DNA of 60,643 bases from an uncultured Tenacibaculum sp. GTDB taxonomy: Bacteria; Bacteroidota; Bacteroidia; Flavobacteriales; Flavobacteriaceae. Location: NCBI GenBank assembly GCA_947498055.1, contig CANMJA010000028.1:1-60643 (forward strand), given 5' to 3'. Position numbers and translations under genes: made by a program. Below the pieces are notes generated by a model. It had not been told where the DNA came from, ran no database searches, and saw nothing but the letters and a program-made list of their open reading frames with translations. Below, piece by piece: positions 7,543 through 16,604 of this stretch (position 1 is its first letter; every line of letters begins with the position of its first letter).

Positions 7543-9705
7543 ATGAAAAAAAAACTTGTCGGAGGTCTTATTTTAAGTCTTATTTTTGCATCCTGCAAAA
7601 GCGAAAAGATGGAGAAAATTAATACAGCCCCAATAGCTGAGAAACAGCCTCAGAAACTAGAAAAACACGGTGATATTCGTGTAGACGATTATTTTTGGAT
7701 GCGTTTATCTGATGCACAAAAAAATGCATCAGAAAAAGATACTCAAACTCAAAAAGTGTATGATTATCTAAATGCAGAAAACTCTTATTTTGAAAGTGTT
7801 ATGGGGTATACCAAAGATTTTCAGGGTACATTATTCGAAGAGATGAAAGGTAGAATAAAAGAAGATGACGAATCGGTACCTTATAAGAAAAATGGATATT
7901 ACTATATTACTCGTTATGAAAAAGGACAACAGTATCCTATTTATGCTAGAAAAAAGGAAAGCTTAGAAGCGCAAGAAGAAATTATGTTTGATGTGAATAA
8001 AGAAGCAGAAGGACATGATTATTTTCAATTAGGCGGTTTAAGTGTTTCTCCAAATAATAAATTAGCAGCTTTTGCTACAGATACAGTAAGCCGTAGACAA
8101 TATTTTATTAGAGTTAAGAATTTAGAAACGGGTGAAATTTATGCTGATAAAATAGAAAATACGACAGGAGGAGCAGTATGGGCAAATGATAATAAAACAT
8201 TTTTTTACACTAAAAAAGATCCAGTTACACTTCGTAGTGCTCAAATATTTAAGCATGTTTTAGGAACAGATGCAAAAGAAGATGTGTTGGTTTTTGAAGA
8301 AAAAGATGAAACTTTTAGTGCATTTGTTACAAAAACAAAATCTAGAAAATACCTAGTAATAGGTTCTTATAGCACTGTTTCAACAGAATACCAAGTACTA
8401 GAAGCAGATAATCCTGATGGAACTTTTAGAGTTATTCAACCTCGTGAACGAGATTTAGAGTATGATATAGCACATTATAACGATCATTTTTATATAAAAA
8501 CAAATAAAGACGGAGCGACTAACTTTAAGTTAATGAAAACTCCTGAAAATAAAACAACGAAAGAAAATTGGGAAGATGTAATTCCGCATAGAGAAGATAC
8601 TTTACTAGAAGATTTTTCCATTTTTAAAAATTATTTAGTTCTAGAGGAAAGAAATAACGGGTTGTTTAAAATAAGAATAAAACGTTGGGACGGTAAAGAA
8701 GATTATTATTTACCTTTTGAAGAAGAAACCTATTCTGCGGGTGTATATGCGAATCCAGATTTCGATACGGAAGTAATTAGATACTCCTACAATTCCATGA
8801 CAACTCCAAGTTCTGTGGTTGATTTTAACATGAAAGATCAATCGAAAGAAATAAAAAAAGAACAAGAAGTATTAGGAGGAAAATTCGATAAAAATAATTA
8901 CACAAGTAAGAGAATTTGGGTTACTGCAAGAGATGGAAAAAAAGTAGCATTATCTATAGTACATAGAAAAGATACAAAAATAGATGAAAATACGCCTGTT
9001 TTACAGTATGCTTACGGTTCTTACGGATATACAATATCCGATGGTTTTTCTACCACAAGATTAAGTTTATTAGACCGTGGATTTATTTTTGCCTTAGCAC
9101 ATATTAGAGGAAGTCAATATTTAGGAAGAGAATGGTATGATGATGGAAAAATGTTGCATAAGAAAAATACGTTTAATGATTTTATTGACTGTTCTAAGTA
9201 TTTAATAGATAACGGATATACGTCTCCAAAACATTTATACGCGATGGGAGGTTCAGCCGGAGGTTTATTAATGGGAGCAATTGTGAATATGAACCCAGAA
9301 TTATATAACGGAATTATTGCTGCAGTACCATTTGTAGATGTAATTTCTACAATGATAGATGATAGTATTCCTTTAACAACTGGAGAATATGACGAATGGG
9401 GAAATCCGAATGATAAAGAGTATTACGATTATATCAAATCGTATTCTCCTTACGACCAAGTGGTAGCTAAGAAATATCCAAATATGTTAGTAACTACAGG
9501 TTTACATGATAGTCAGGTGCAATATTGGGAGCCTGCTAAATGGGTAGCTAAATTAAGAGATGTAAAGACAGATACAAACCTATTATTCTTACATACGAAT
9601 ATGGAAGCTGGTCATGGAGGAGCATCTGGTAGGTTTGATGCATTAAAAGAAACAGCAAGAGAATACACATTCTTATTGGCTTTAGAAGAGAAGTTAGAAA
9701 AATAA
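7543..9705 (+). CDS. ptrB: oligopeptidase B-like S9A serine peptidase, lipoprotein
   Basis: A 720-residue serine peptidase that cuts short peptides, probably after basic residues. The nucleophile is Ser571 in GGSAGG, with Asp656 in GLHDSQVQYWEP and His691 in EAGHGGASGR. The spacing of 85 and 35 residues equals that of oligopeptidase B (E. coli Ser532, Asp617, His652). Residues 60-420 would form the beta-propeller lid. A lipoprotein signal ends at Cys18 (LIFASC), so the enzyme is exported and lipid-anchored, unlike the cytosolic E. coli enzyme. I chose ATG 7543 because upstream in-frame residues would spoil the signal peptide. Confidence 0.9.
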   Translation: MKKKLVGGLILSLIFASCKSEKMEKINTAPIAEKQPQKLEKHGDIRVDDYFWMRLSDAQKNASEKDTQTQKVYDYLNAENSYFESVMGYTKDFQGTLFEEMKGRIKEDDESVPYKKNGYYYITRYEKGQQYPIYARKKESLEAQEEIMFDVNKEAEGHDYFQLGGLSVSPNNKLAAFATDTVSRRQYFIRVKNLETGEIYADKIENTTGGAVWANDNKTFFYTKKDPVTLRSAQIFKHVLGTDAKEDVLVFEEKDETFSAFVTKTKSRKYLVIGSYSTVSTEYQVLEADNPDGTFRVIQPRERDLEYDIAHYNDHFYIKTNKDGATNFKLMKTPENKTTKENWEDVIPHREDTLLEDFSIFKNYLVLEERNNGLFKIRIKRWDGKEDYYLPFEEETYSAGVYANPDFDTEVIRYSYNSMTTPSSVVDFNMKDQSKEIKKEQEVLGGKFDKNNYTSKRIWVTARDGKKVALSIVHRKDTKIDENTPVLQYAYGSYGYTISDGFSTTRLSLLDRGFIFALAHIRGSQYLGREWYDDGKMLHKKNTFNDFIDCSKYLIDNGYTSPKHLYAMGGSAGGLLMGAIVNMNPELYNGIIAAVPFVDVISTMIDDSIPLTTGEYDEWGNPNDKEYYDYIKSYSPYDQVVAKKYPNMLVTTGLHDSQVQYWEPAKWVAKLRDVKTDTNLLFLHTNMEAGHGGASGRFDALKETAREYTFLLALEEKLEK

Positions 9706-9708
9706 TTA

Positions 9709-9716
9709 TATTTTTG
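9709..9716 (+). promoter_or_regulatory. candidate -7 box for cysteine synthase gene
   Basis: TATTTTTG matches TAnnTTTG, four bases after the ptrB stop. No TTG lies at the expected distance upstream. Transcription from here would place the hairpin at 9736-9779 inside the leader of the next gene. Confidence 0.4.
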
Positions 9717-9735
9717 CGCTCGATTGAGTGAATGT

Positions 9736-9779
9736 AAACGTTGTTATAAAACTCAGTATCATTTTTTATAACAACGTTT
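9736..9779 (+). terminator. 16-bp hairpin with T-tract directly before start codon
   Basis: A perfect 16-base-pair stem with a 12-base loop, followed by T-rich bases. It can end ptrB transcription, but lies only 15 bases before the next start codon, leaving no room for a promoter after it. It may therefore act as a leader attenuator for the cysteine synthase gene. A second palindrome (9781-9794) fills the remaining gap. Confidence 0.7.
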
Positions 9780-9794
9780 TTCTTTTTAAAAAGA

Positions 9795-10790
9795 ATGAAT
9801 AGAAATAGAGCGATAGTAAATTCGATTTTAGATTTAGTTGGCGAAACCCCAATGGTGAAGCTACAAAATATTACTAAAAGTTTACCAGGAAACTTCTATG
9901 CAAAATTGGAATCTTTTAATCCAGGACAATCGGCGAAAGATAGAATTGCATTACAAATTATAAAAAATGCAGAAGAAAAAGGTTTTTTAAAACCTGGAGA
10001 TACCATAGTAGAAACTACTTCTGGAAATACGGGGTTTAGTTTAGCAATGATAAGCTTAGTAAAAGGATATAGATGTATTTTAGCAGTTAGTGATAAATCC
10101 TCTAAAAATAAAATAGCTATTTTAAAAACTATGGGAGCAGAGGTACATGTTTGTCCTGCAAATGTAGCACCCGACGACCCAAGATCTTATTATGAAGTAG
10201 CTAAAAGAATTCATAAAGAAACTCCAAAATCTATTTATATAAATCAATATTTTAATGAATTAAATATTGAGGCACATTACCAAACTACAGGACCAGAAAT
10301 ATGGACACAAACGGAAGGTAAAATAACACATTTAATAGCAGCAAGCGGAACAGGAGGAACTATTTCTGGAACAGGAAGATATTTGAAAGAACAAAATCCG
10401 AATATAAAAGTATTAGGAGTAGATGCCATAGGGTCAGTAATAAAAAAATACCATGAAACTCAAAAGTTCGATCCTAAAGAAATATCTCCATATAAAATTG
10501 AAGGATTAGGAAAAAACTTAATTCCTACTTCTACAGATTTTGACGTGATTGATGTATATGAAAAAGTAACCGATAAAGCAGCAGCTTTAGCTTCAAGAGA
10601 GCTAGTGAAAAAGGAAGGGATGTTATGTGGCTATACATCAGGAGCAGTAATACAAGCAACACATCAATACGCAGTAAAAAACACATTTGATACCAATAGT
10701 TTTGTGGTATTAATACTACCAGATCATGGAATTAGATATATGGATAAAATTTATTCGGACGATTGGATGAAAGAGCAAGGGTTTTTATAA
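9795..10790 (+). CDS. PLP-dependent cysteine synthase family enzyme
   Basis: A 331-residue fold-type II PLP enzyme of the CysK/CysM family, expected to make cysteine from O-acetylserine (or a similar activated serine) and sulphide. Lys48 in NPGQSAKDR would hold PLP; TSGNTG at 75-80 binds the substrate carboxylate; GTGGTISGTGRYL near residue 185 binds the PLP phosphate. The usual GGSVKDR is GQSAKDR here, and the C-terminal phrase GYTSGAV departs a little from the common GISSGA. It could also be a cystathionine beta-synthase-like or siderophore-type paralogue. The leader is unusual (see the hairpin at 9736-9779). Confidence 0.85.
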   Translation: MNRNRAIVNSILDLVGETPMVKLQNITKSLPGNFYAKLESFNPGQSAKDRIALQIIKNAEEKGFLKPGDTIVETTSGNTGFSLAMISLVKGYRCILAVSDKSSKNKIAILKTMGAEVHVCPANVAPDDPRSYYEVAKRIHKETPKSIYINQYFNELNIEAHYQTTGPEIWTQTEGKITHLIAASGTGGTISGTGRYLKEQNPNIKVLGVDAIGSVIKKYHETQKFDPKEISPYKIEGLGKNLIPTSTDFDVIDVYEKVTDKAAALASRELVKKEGMLCGYTSGAVIQATHQYAVKNTFDTNSFVVLILPDHGIRYMDKIYSDDWMKEQGFL

Positions 10791-10806
10791 TTTTTTTTTA
10801 AAAAAA

Positions 10807-10837
10807 CAGCTAAATCAAAAGTAATATAATTTAGCTG
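10807..10837 (-). terminator. terminator for GG-leader peptide gene
   Basis: A nine-base-pair stem (CAGCTAAAT with its complement) with a 13-base loop. Read on the minus strand it is followed by a T-run, 28 bases after the peptide stop codon. Confidence 0.65.
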
Positions 10838-10864
10838 CTGTAAACTTTTTAGATTAGATATTTT

Positions 10865-11047
10865 CTAAAACGACTGACATTCATCAAAAAGTTTTATAAA
10901 TCTTCCTCCACAAAACCCAAAGTGCCCCTGACTGATGCAAATATCTAAAGCAAAAGAACCATCAGGGCAAAGAAAGACACCTCCATTAATTTGTTTTTGT
11001 TCTTCTTTATTTAAAGCAACTCCTAATTTTGAAATATTTTTTAACAT
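10865..11047 (-). CDS. double-glycine leader peptide, bacteriocin-like precursor
   Basis: A 60-residue precursor with a 23-residue leader ending in INGG, then a 37-residue core with four cysteines. Its leader matches that of the peptide at 357-545 at most positions (M-x-K-N-I-x-K-L-G, then L-x-K-x-x-Q-x-x-I-x-GG), while the cores differ. The pattern fits one export system handling several diverged cores. It stands alone between the cysteine synthase gene and the muramidase gene, with its own terminator. No exporter or modifying enzyme is visible in the window. Target and activity are unknown. Confidence 0.75.
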   Translation of the reverse strand: MLKNISKLGVALNKEEQKQINGGVFLCPDGSFALDICISQGHFGFCGGRFIKLFDECQSF

Positions 11048-11131
11048 AATGGTTAATTAATTGATTAATAATAGTTAAAGTTAATAAAAAGATTGCAAAA
11101 TATGAATGTAAAATAATAAAAAGTCTTGTTG

Positions 11132-12403
11132 TTAATAAATTAAATAGTTACTTCTTATCTTTTTAAAATCGTTTAAATCGTCTTGCCAAGATTTTCGAAT
11201 TTCTTCTTCTGTTATTCCTTGCTCTATTTGTTTTTGTAATTCTTTCGTTCCTGCCAATTTGGTAAAAAAAGAAGTAAAGAATTTCTTTTCTTTAGAATAT
11301 TGTTTGTGGGCATTATAAAACTCCAATAACCATTGTAAATTTAAACGATTTAATTTTTTGTTATTCGATAAATCGTAACCGTAACATTCTTTGTTATTGT
11401 GTTTTGGTTTTTTTGCACCTTCATTTGGTGTAGGAGTGAACATGTAAGAATGTTTTTTTAAATGATGGAAAGGATTACCAACAATTTGAAACTGTTTATT
11501 AGTTCCTCTGCCTACAGAAACATTAGTACCTTCAAAAAAACAAAGACTTGGGTAAAGATTAATAGAAGCATCATTAGGTAAATTAGGAGAAGGTTTTACA
11601 GGCAAACTATAAGCGGTTTGGTGTGTGTAGTTTTGTAAAGGAATAACTTTTAAATCGCATTGTATTCCGTTTTTTAACCATTTTTCACCATTAATCATTG
11701 TCCCGTACTCCCCAATGGTCATACCATAAATTACAGGAACAGGATGCATTCCTACAAAACTGTGATGTTTCATTTCCAAAACAGGTCCGTCTACATAATG
11801 TCCGTTAGGATTTGGACGATCTAATATAATTAAAGGAATTTTATTTTCTGCACAAGCTTCCATTACATAATGTAAAGTTGATATATATGTATAAAAACGA
11901 GCTCCAACATCTTGAATATCAAAAATAACCATGTCTATACCTTTTAATTGTTTCTTAGAAGGTTTTTTGTTTTTTCCGTATAAAGAAATAATGGGTAATC
12001 CTGTTTTAACATCTTTGCCATTTTTAATAATTTCACCAGCATCTGCTTTTCCTCGAAAACCATGCTCAGGAGCAAAAACTTTTTTTACATGTATTTGTTT
12101 AGAGTTATGAATATAATCTACTAGATGAATAGAAGTAATTGTAGAATCATAATTCGATGTTTTTTGAATTCGAGAAGTCTGATTTGCTACAATAGCAATA
12201 TTTTTATTCAATAAACTAGGAATATATGCTTTCGTTTGATCTGCTCCTGTTACTACTGTTTTTTTTTCAACAAAGGTATCTTGAATACTTTCTTGAGTGA
12301 ACTCTTGTGCTTTAACAGTAGATGTTTGTTTACAAGAAGTGATTATAAAAAGGATGCTTATTAAAAGGAATAAATATGTATTTTTGGTTTTGTTAAAAAA
12401 CAT
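11132..12403 (-). CDS. namZ: exo-beta-N-acetylmuramidase NamZ family (DUF1343)
   Basis: A 423-residue exported protein of the DUF1343/GH171 family, whose characterised member NamZ removes terminal N-acetylmuramic acid from peptidoglycan fragments. Family phrases are clear: VANQTSR near residue 75, APEHGFRGKADAGE, FDIQDVGARFYTYISTLHY, and ILDRPNPNGHYVDGPVLE. A lipoprotein signal ends in a cysteine at about residue 24 (IITSC), so the enzyme is lipid-anchored outside the cytoplasm, consistent with cell-wall recycling. Its start codon lies five bases from the start of the divergent permease gene, so each gene's promoter must lie within or across the other. Confidence 0.88.
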   Translation of the reverse strand: MFFNKTKNTYLFLLISILFIITSCKQTSTVKAQEFTQESIQDTFVEKKTVVTGADQTKAYIPSLLNKNIAIVANQTSRIQKTSNYDSTITSIHLVDYIHNSKQIHVKKVFAPEHGFRGKADAGEIIKNGKDVKTGLPIISLYGKNKKPSKKQLKGIDMVIFDIQDVGARFYTYISTLHYVMEACAENKIPLIILDRPNPNGHYVDGPVLEMKHHSFVGMHPVPVIYGMTIGEYGTMINGEKWLKNGIQCDLKVIPLQNYTHQTAYSLPVKPSPNLPNDASINLYPSLCFFEGTNVSVGRGTNKQFQIVGNPFHHLKKHSYMFTPTPNEGAKKPKHNNKECYGYDLSNNKKLNRLNLQWLLEFYNAHKQYSKEKKFFTSFFTKLAGTKELQKQIEQGITEEEIRKSWQDDLNDFKKIRSNYLIY

Positions 12404-12408
12404 TTTTC

Positions 12409-13641
12409 TTGAATTACGAATTATTTATTGCTAAACGAATTATAGCCGGTAAAGAGTATAAAAATAGTATATCATCTCCAATAATAAAAATAGCAATTGT
12501 AGCTATAAGTTTAGGGATGGCTATTATGTTAATATCTGTGGCAGTAACTTCTGGATTTAAACAGAAAGTTCGAGAAAAAATTGCTGGTTTTAAAGGCCAC
12601 GTACAAATAACCAACTACGATAATAATAATTCAGATGTTTCTACAGTAGCTTTAGATATAAACCAAGATTTTTATCCAAGTTTTAAATCGATAAAAGGAA
12701 TAAAGAAAGTACAACCATATATTAATAAAGGTGGAATTATTAGAACTCCAACAGATTTTCAAGGGATTGTTTTTAAAGGAGTGAATAAAGAGTATGATTT
12801 TACTTTTTTTAAAGACTATTTAATTGCAGGAAGATTGCCTAATTATAATCAAAAAAGGAATAAAGAAATATTGATTTCAAAATCGATTTTAGATAGATTA
12901 CAATTAAAATTGAACGACACTATAGAAACGTGGTTTCAAACAAAATCTGCTACTAAATTTAAAATGCGAAAACCAGTTATTGTTGGAGTTTATGATACAG
13001 GTTTCGAACAGTTTGATACTACTATTTTATTAGGAGATTTAAAAGAAGTACAAAGAATAAATAAGTGGAAAGAAAATGAAGTAGGTGGGTTTGAAGTAAT
13101 GTTAGATAACTTTAATTCTTTAGAGTTAAAAGCAGACAAAATAGAAATGGAAGTAACTCCATTATTAAAAACGACTACTATTTTAAATAGTTTTTCAAAT
13201 CTTTTTGAATGGTTGAAGTTATTCGATAATAATGTGATTTTTATTATTATTATTATGATAGTTATTGCGAGTATTAATATGATAACAGCGCTTTTAGTAC
13301 TTATTTTAGAAAGAGTACAAATGATTGGTGTTTTAAAAGCTTTAGGAAGTACTAATAGAGGAATTCAAAAAGTGTTTTTATACAATGCTACCTATTTAAT
13401 ATTAAAAGGTTTGTTTTTTGGTAATATAATAGGAGTAGGGTTACTTTTAGTGCAAAAATACTTTGGTGTTATTTCTTTAAACCCTGCAACTTATTATGTG
13501 TCTACAGTACCAGTTAACATAAATATTTTACCTCTTCTATTATTAAATATAGGTACATTATTATTGTGTTTGCTAATGTTAATAATACCTTCTATGTTAG
13601 TTGCAAAAATTCACCCTTCTAAGTCTATAAAATTTGAGTAA
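12409..13641 (+). CDS. FtsX/LolC-E-like ABC transporter permease
   Basis: A 410-residue permease with the LolC/LolE layout: one membrane helix near residues 25-48, an exported domain of about 220 residues, then three helices in the last 150 residues. The phrases LERVQMIGVLKALGSTNRGIQKVFLYN and MLVAKIHPSKSIKFE are typical of FtsX-like permeases. LolCDE releases lipoproteins from the inner membrane for sorting; this may be that permease or a relative, and no ATPase lies next to it. The start is TTG (12409), supported because homologues begin NYELFIAKRII. Only five bases separate it from the divergent namZ start. Confidence 0.82.
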   Translation: MNYELFIAKRIIAGKEYKNSISSPIIKIAIVAISLGMAIMLISVAVTSGFKQKVREKIAGFKGHVQITNYDNNNSDVSTVALDINQDFYPSFKSIKGIKKVQPYINKGGIIRTPTDFQGIVFKGVNKEYDFTFFKDYLIAGRLPNYNQKRNKEILISKSILDRLQLKLNDTIETWFQTKSATKFKMRKPVIVGVYDTGFEQFDTTILLGDLKEVQRINKWKENEVGGFEVMLDNFNSLELKADKIEMEVTPLLKTTTILNSFSNLFEWLKLFDNNVIFIIIIMIVIASINMITALLVLILERVQMIGVLKALGSTNRGIQKVFLYNATYLILKGLFFGNIIGVGLLLVQKYFGVISLNPATYYVSTVPVNINILPLLLLNIGTLLLCLLMLIIPSMLVAKIHPSKSIKFE

Positions 13642-14037
13642 TATGAATTTAGAAAAAGATAGTTATACTGTTATTATTTTATAAGAGTATTCTGTAGTTT
13701 TTTACTGTTTCAATTCCTTCATTTAACGATTATTTCTTAATCTGTAAAAAGTATGTTAAAGATTAATAGGAGTAGTATTAAGATTTTTCTATTAACTAAT
13801 TCATTTTTTCTATATAATTGAATTCCTTAGACAACATTCTTAGAGTTGTTTTTCATCTGTTTTCCCTGTTTTTTAAATTGATTAGAGTTAAAAGAAAGAA
13901 CTATAACTTCTATTTCTATTTATCAAAAACAATAATATCTCGAATAAGAAAGTAAAACTTTCGCAGGTTGTTTAATTAACTATGTTTTTAGATTTTTTTT
14001 TCAGATTAACCAAAAGTATGTAGTCCTAAATATAGCG

Positions 14038-14053
14038 GTATACTTAAGTATAC
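14038..14053. promoter_or_regulatory. 16-base perfect palindrome, candidate operator
   Basis: GTATACTTAAGTATAC is a perfect palindrome ending 28 bases before the -7 box at 14082, about -58 to -43 relative to the likely transcription start. This is where an activator dimer would bind. Confidence 0.45.
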
Positions 14054-14081
14054 TAAGGTGTTTTTATGCTGTAAATTAAGA

Positions 14082-14089
14082 TATATTTG
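14082..14089 (+). promoter_or_regulatory. -7 promoter box of LRR T9SS cargo gene
   Basis: TATATTTG matches the Bacteroidota -7 consensus. No clear TTG lies 19 bases upstream, which would fit an activator-dependent promoter. The predicted leader is about 128 bases. Confidence 0.5.
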
Positions 14090-14224
14090 CCGAATGTAAA
14101 AAATGGTTTTAGGAAAATAGTTAGGCTAAATTCTAAAAGATAAAACCTCTATAAAAAATATTGAATTCATATAAATAACTTAAAATAAATTTAAAAATAG
14201 AATAATCCCAAAAACTATAGAATT

Positions 14225-16318
14225 ATGAAATTTAATTTTTTTTTAATAGCTATAATATTAGCTATTAAACCTATTAGTAGTCAGTGCGTAGGAAATGTAA
14301 ATATCCCTGATGCTAATTTTAAAACAGCTTTATTAGAGCAATCTCTTATTAATACTGATGGTGATCTTGAAATTAGTTGTGCAGAGGCAACTGCTTATTT
14401 AGGTCTTATTTTTGTTAGAAATAAATCTATTAAAGATTTAACAGGTATAGAGGCTTTCATAAATATTAAAGCATTGGATTGCGAAGGCAATTTATTAACT
14501 AATTTAGATGTTTCTAAGAATACCAATTTATATTATTTAAATTGTAGAAACAATTCATTAACAAGTCTAGATCTTTCTATGAATGTCGCTTTAAATGAAT
14601 TGATTTGCACCAATAATTCATTAACGAGTTTAGATCTTTCCAATAATAAAAATTTAGATTTGGTATGGGCTAATGAGAACTCATTAACTAGTTTAAATGT
14701 TGCGAATGGTAATAATCATAAAATTAGCAGCTTTTCTGCGAATAGAAACCCTAGTTTATTTTGTATACAAATAGATGCTGGATTTACTCCACCAGATAGA
14801 ATTAGCGGAACTCCTGGCTGGGAGAGAGGAACTTATAGCTCTTCTTGTACTCCAGTGTTAAAATGGTCAGGAGCAAGAGATAATAATTGGCATACAGCAG
14901 TCAATTGGGAAGAGGGAGTAGTTCCTGTATCTACAGATAGAGTGGAGATTCCTACAGGTTTAACGAAATATCCAACAATTTCTAATGAAGTAACAGTTGA
15001 ATCAATTACTATACAAAATAAGGCTACTCTAATAGCGAAATCTAAAGTGAATGCTACTATTATATGTAATAAAAGAATACTAGAAAATTGGGATTTAATT
15101 ACGCCTCCTGTAGCTAATCAAACTTATGCTAAACTAGTTGTTCAACACAATTATTTTGAGCAGAATTCTACAAATAAAACTAGAGCTATAGGTGTTTATA
15201 ATAATGATATGGGAAGTGCATGGAACTATGAGGTAATTAATTCTTCACCTGTTAATTCTCTTGTTGGTAAATCGGGTTTAGGCCTTTCTGTTAAAGCTAC
15301 AAGATTAACTGATATTACTTTTTCAGGAAATATAAATGCTGAAAATGTTAGTTATCCAATCACTGTAGGAGATAGGACTAATTTTAATTTATTAGGAAAT
15401 CCATTTACATCATACATAAATTCAGAAAACTTTGTAAATACAAATTCTTCTTTGCTTAATGAAAAAACCATTTGGTTATGGAATGGTAAAGAGTATGAAA
15501 CGTATACACTTGCTAATCCTATAAAAATTGAACCTGCCAGAGGTTTCTTTGTAACAGCTATAAGTGATGGGGATGTAGTTTTTGAAACAGAAAATCAAAG
15601 CCATAAAATTGCGAATGCTTTAGCGAGAAAGAATAATTCTACTAATATAAAATTATTGGTAAATGATAAGTCAACTAAAATATATTTCATTGAAAATACG
15701 ACAGTAGGATTTGATAATGGTTATGACGGAAGTATGTTTGAAGGAACAAATAACGATTTTGCAGTATATACAAAGTTAGTAGGAGACAAGGATACTGTTT
15801 CTAATAAAAAATTAGCTATTCAAGTATTACCAATATCTAATTTGGAAACCATGGTAATTCCTGTAGGTTTAATTGCTGAAGCTGGTAAACAAATAGAACT
15901 TTCTATAAATTCGGAAAATTTACCAACAGGTATCGAAATTTATTTAGAAGATAGAATAAACAATACATTTACGAACTTATCGCAAGAAAACTTTACAACT
16001 ACTTTACAAAAAGCATCTAATGGAGCTGGTCAATTCTATATTCATACTTCTTCTAAAAGCTTAAGTACGGATGAAATAGTGAAAAGTAAGGCAAATATTA
16101 GTGTGTATAAATCGTCGAATAAAGAGATTACAATAACTGGTTTACAAGGAAAAGCTGACGTACAAATTTATTCTACTCTAGGAGAAGAGTTAATGAGTAA
16201 AAAAGTGGATTCTAATGGAAACAGCAAGGTGAGTATTGCTAACTTATCTTCTGGTGTTTATATAGTTAGACTACAGTCTAGCTTAGGAAATATTTCTAAA
16301 AAAATTATTTTAAAGTAA
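14225..16318 (+). CDS. LRR-containing T9SS cargo protein
   Basis: A 697-residue secreted protein. Residues 1-19 are a signal peptide. Residues about 60-165 carry four to five leucine-rich repeats of the internalin-like LxxLDLSxNxxL type (NSLTSLDLS recurs). A beta-rich region follows, starting KWSGARDNNWHTAVNWEEG, a phrase seen in many T9SS surface proteins. The last 70 residues are a type A sorting domain (VQIYSTLGEELMSKKV ... LSSGVYIVRLQS ... KKIILK), which directs export by the type IX system. It may bind a surface or polysaccharide; no catalytic motif is visible. The small gene at 16329 lies 10 bases downstream. Confidence 0.85.
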   Translation: MKFNFFLIAIILAIKPISSQCVGNVNIPDANFKTALLEQSLINTDGDLEISCAEATAYLGLIFVRNKSIKDLTGIEAFINIKALDCEGNLLTNLDVSKNTNLYYLNCRNNSLTSLDLSMNVALNELICTNNSLTSLDLSNNKNLDLVWANENSLTSLNVANGNNHKISSFSANRNPSLFCIQIDAGFTPPDRISGTPGWERGTYSSSCTPVLKWSGARDNNWHTAVNWEEGVVPVSTDRVEIPTGLTKYPTISNEVTVESITIQNKATLIAKSKVNATIICNKRILENWDLITPPVANQTYAKLVVQHNYFEQNSTNKTRAIGVYNNDMGSAWNYEVINSSPVNSLVGKSGLGLSVKATRLTDITFSGNINAENVSYPITVGDRTNFNLLGNPFTSYINSENFVNTNSSLLNEKTIWLWNGKEYETYTLANPIKIEPARGFFVTAISDGDVVFETENQSHKIANALARKNNSTNIKLLVNDKSTKIYFIENTTVGFDNGYDGSMFEGTNNDFAVYTKLVGDKDTVSNKKLAIQVLPISNLETMVIPVGLIAEAGKQIELSINSENLPTGIEIYLEDRINNTFTNLSQENFTTTLQKASNGAGQFYIHTSSKSLSTDEIVKSKANISVYKSSNKEITITGLQGKADVQIYSTLGEELMSKKVDSNGNSKVSIANLSSGVYIVRLQSSLGNISKKIILK

Positions 16319-16328
16319 ATTAAGTATC

Positions 16329-16499
16329 ATGAAAAAAGACACGACAAAAACACAGCAAGATATTTCTCGTAAAGAGGCACTAAAAAAGATAGGGAATTAT
16401 GGTAAATACACTGCATTAACTGCTTTGGGAACCTACTTAATTTTAAACCCGAAAAAAGCACAAGCAGCTTCTCCTGAACCACCTGGTGATGGATTTTAA
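16329..16499 (+). CDS. 56-residue signal-peptide-like protein
   Basis: A short gene 10 bases after the LRR cargo gene, so co-transcribed with it. The protein has a charged N-terminus, DISRKEALKKIGNYGK, recalling a degenerate Tat motif (SRKEALKK versus SRRxFLK), then a hydrophobic stretch (YTALTALGTYLILNP) and an AQA-A site. Cleavage there would leave about ten residues, ASPEPPGDGF. Similar tiny proteins occur in flavobacteria beside T9SS cargo, to my recollection; their role is not known. A terminator follows at 16531-16560. Confidence 0.65.
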   Translation: MKKDTTKTQQDISRKEALKKIGNYGKYTALTALGTYLILNPKKAQAASPEPPGDGF

Positions 16500-16530
16500 A
16501 TATTGAATATTAATAAATAATATAATTATA

Positions 16531-16560
16531 AAAGGATGAGTTGTTATACTCATCTTTTTT
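16531..16560 (+). terminator. terminator of LRR cargo unit
   Basis: A GATGAG/CTCATC stem with an eight-base loop and flanking A-T pairs (one bulged G) is followed by six T, about 35 bases after the small gene. Confidence 0.75.
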
Positions 16561-16604
16561 ATTGGTATAATGTTTAAAATTATATCTTTTTAACTTCTTT
16601 GTAA

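Larger units (their letters stand above)
13642..14224. other. 583-base non-coding stretch with regulatory signals
   Basis: No credible gene here; the longest frames are short. It holds a 16-base palindrome (14038-14053) and a TATATTTG box (14082-14089) for the next gene, and a CCC leader motif (14206-14209). The part from 13642 to about 14030 shows nothing I can name. Confidence 0.5.

Noticed and set aside
13643..13684. ATG with 13 codons after the permease gene
   Set aside because: Too short, with no homology or leader to support it as a gene.
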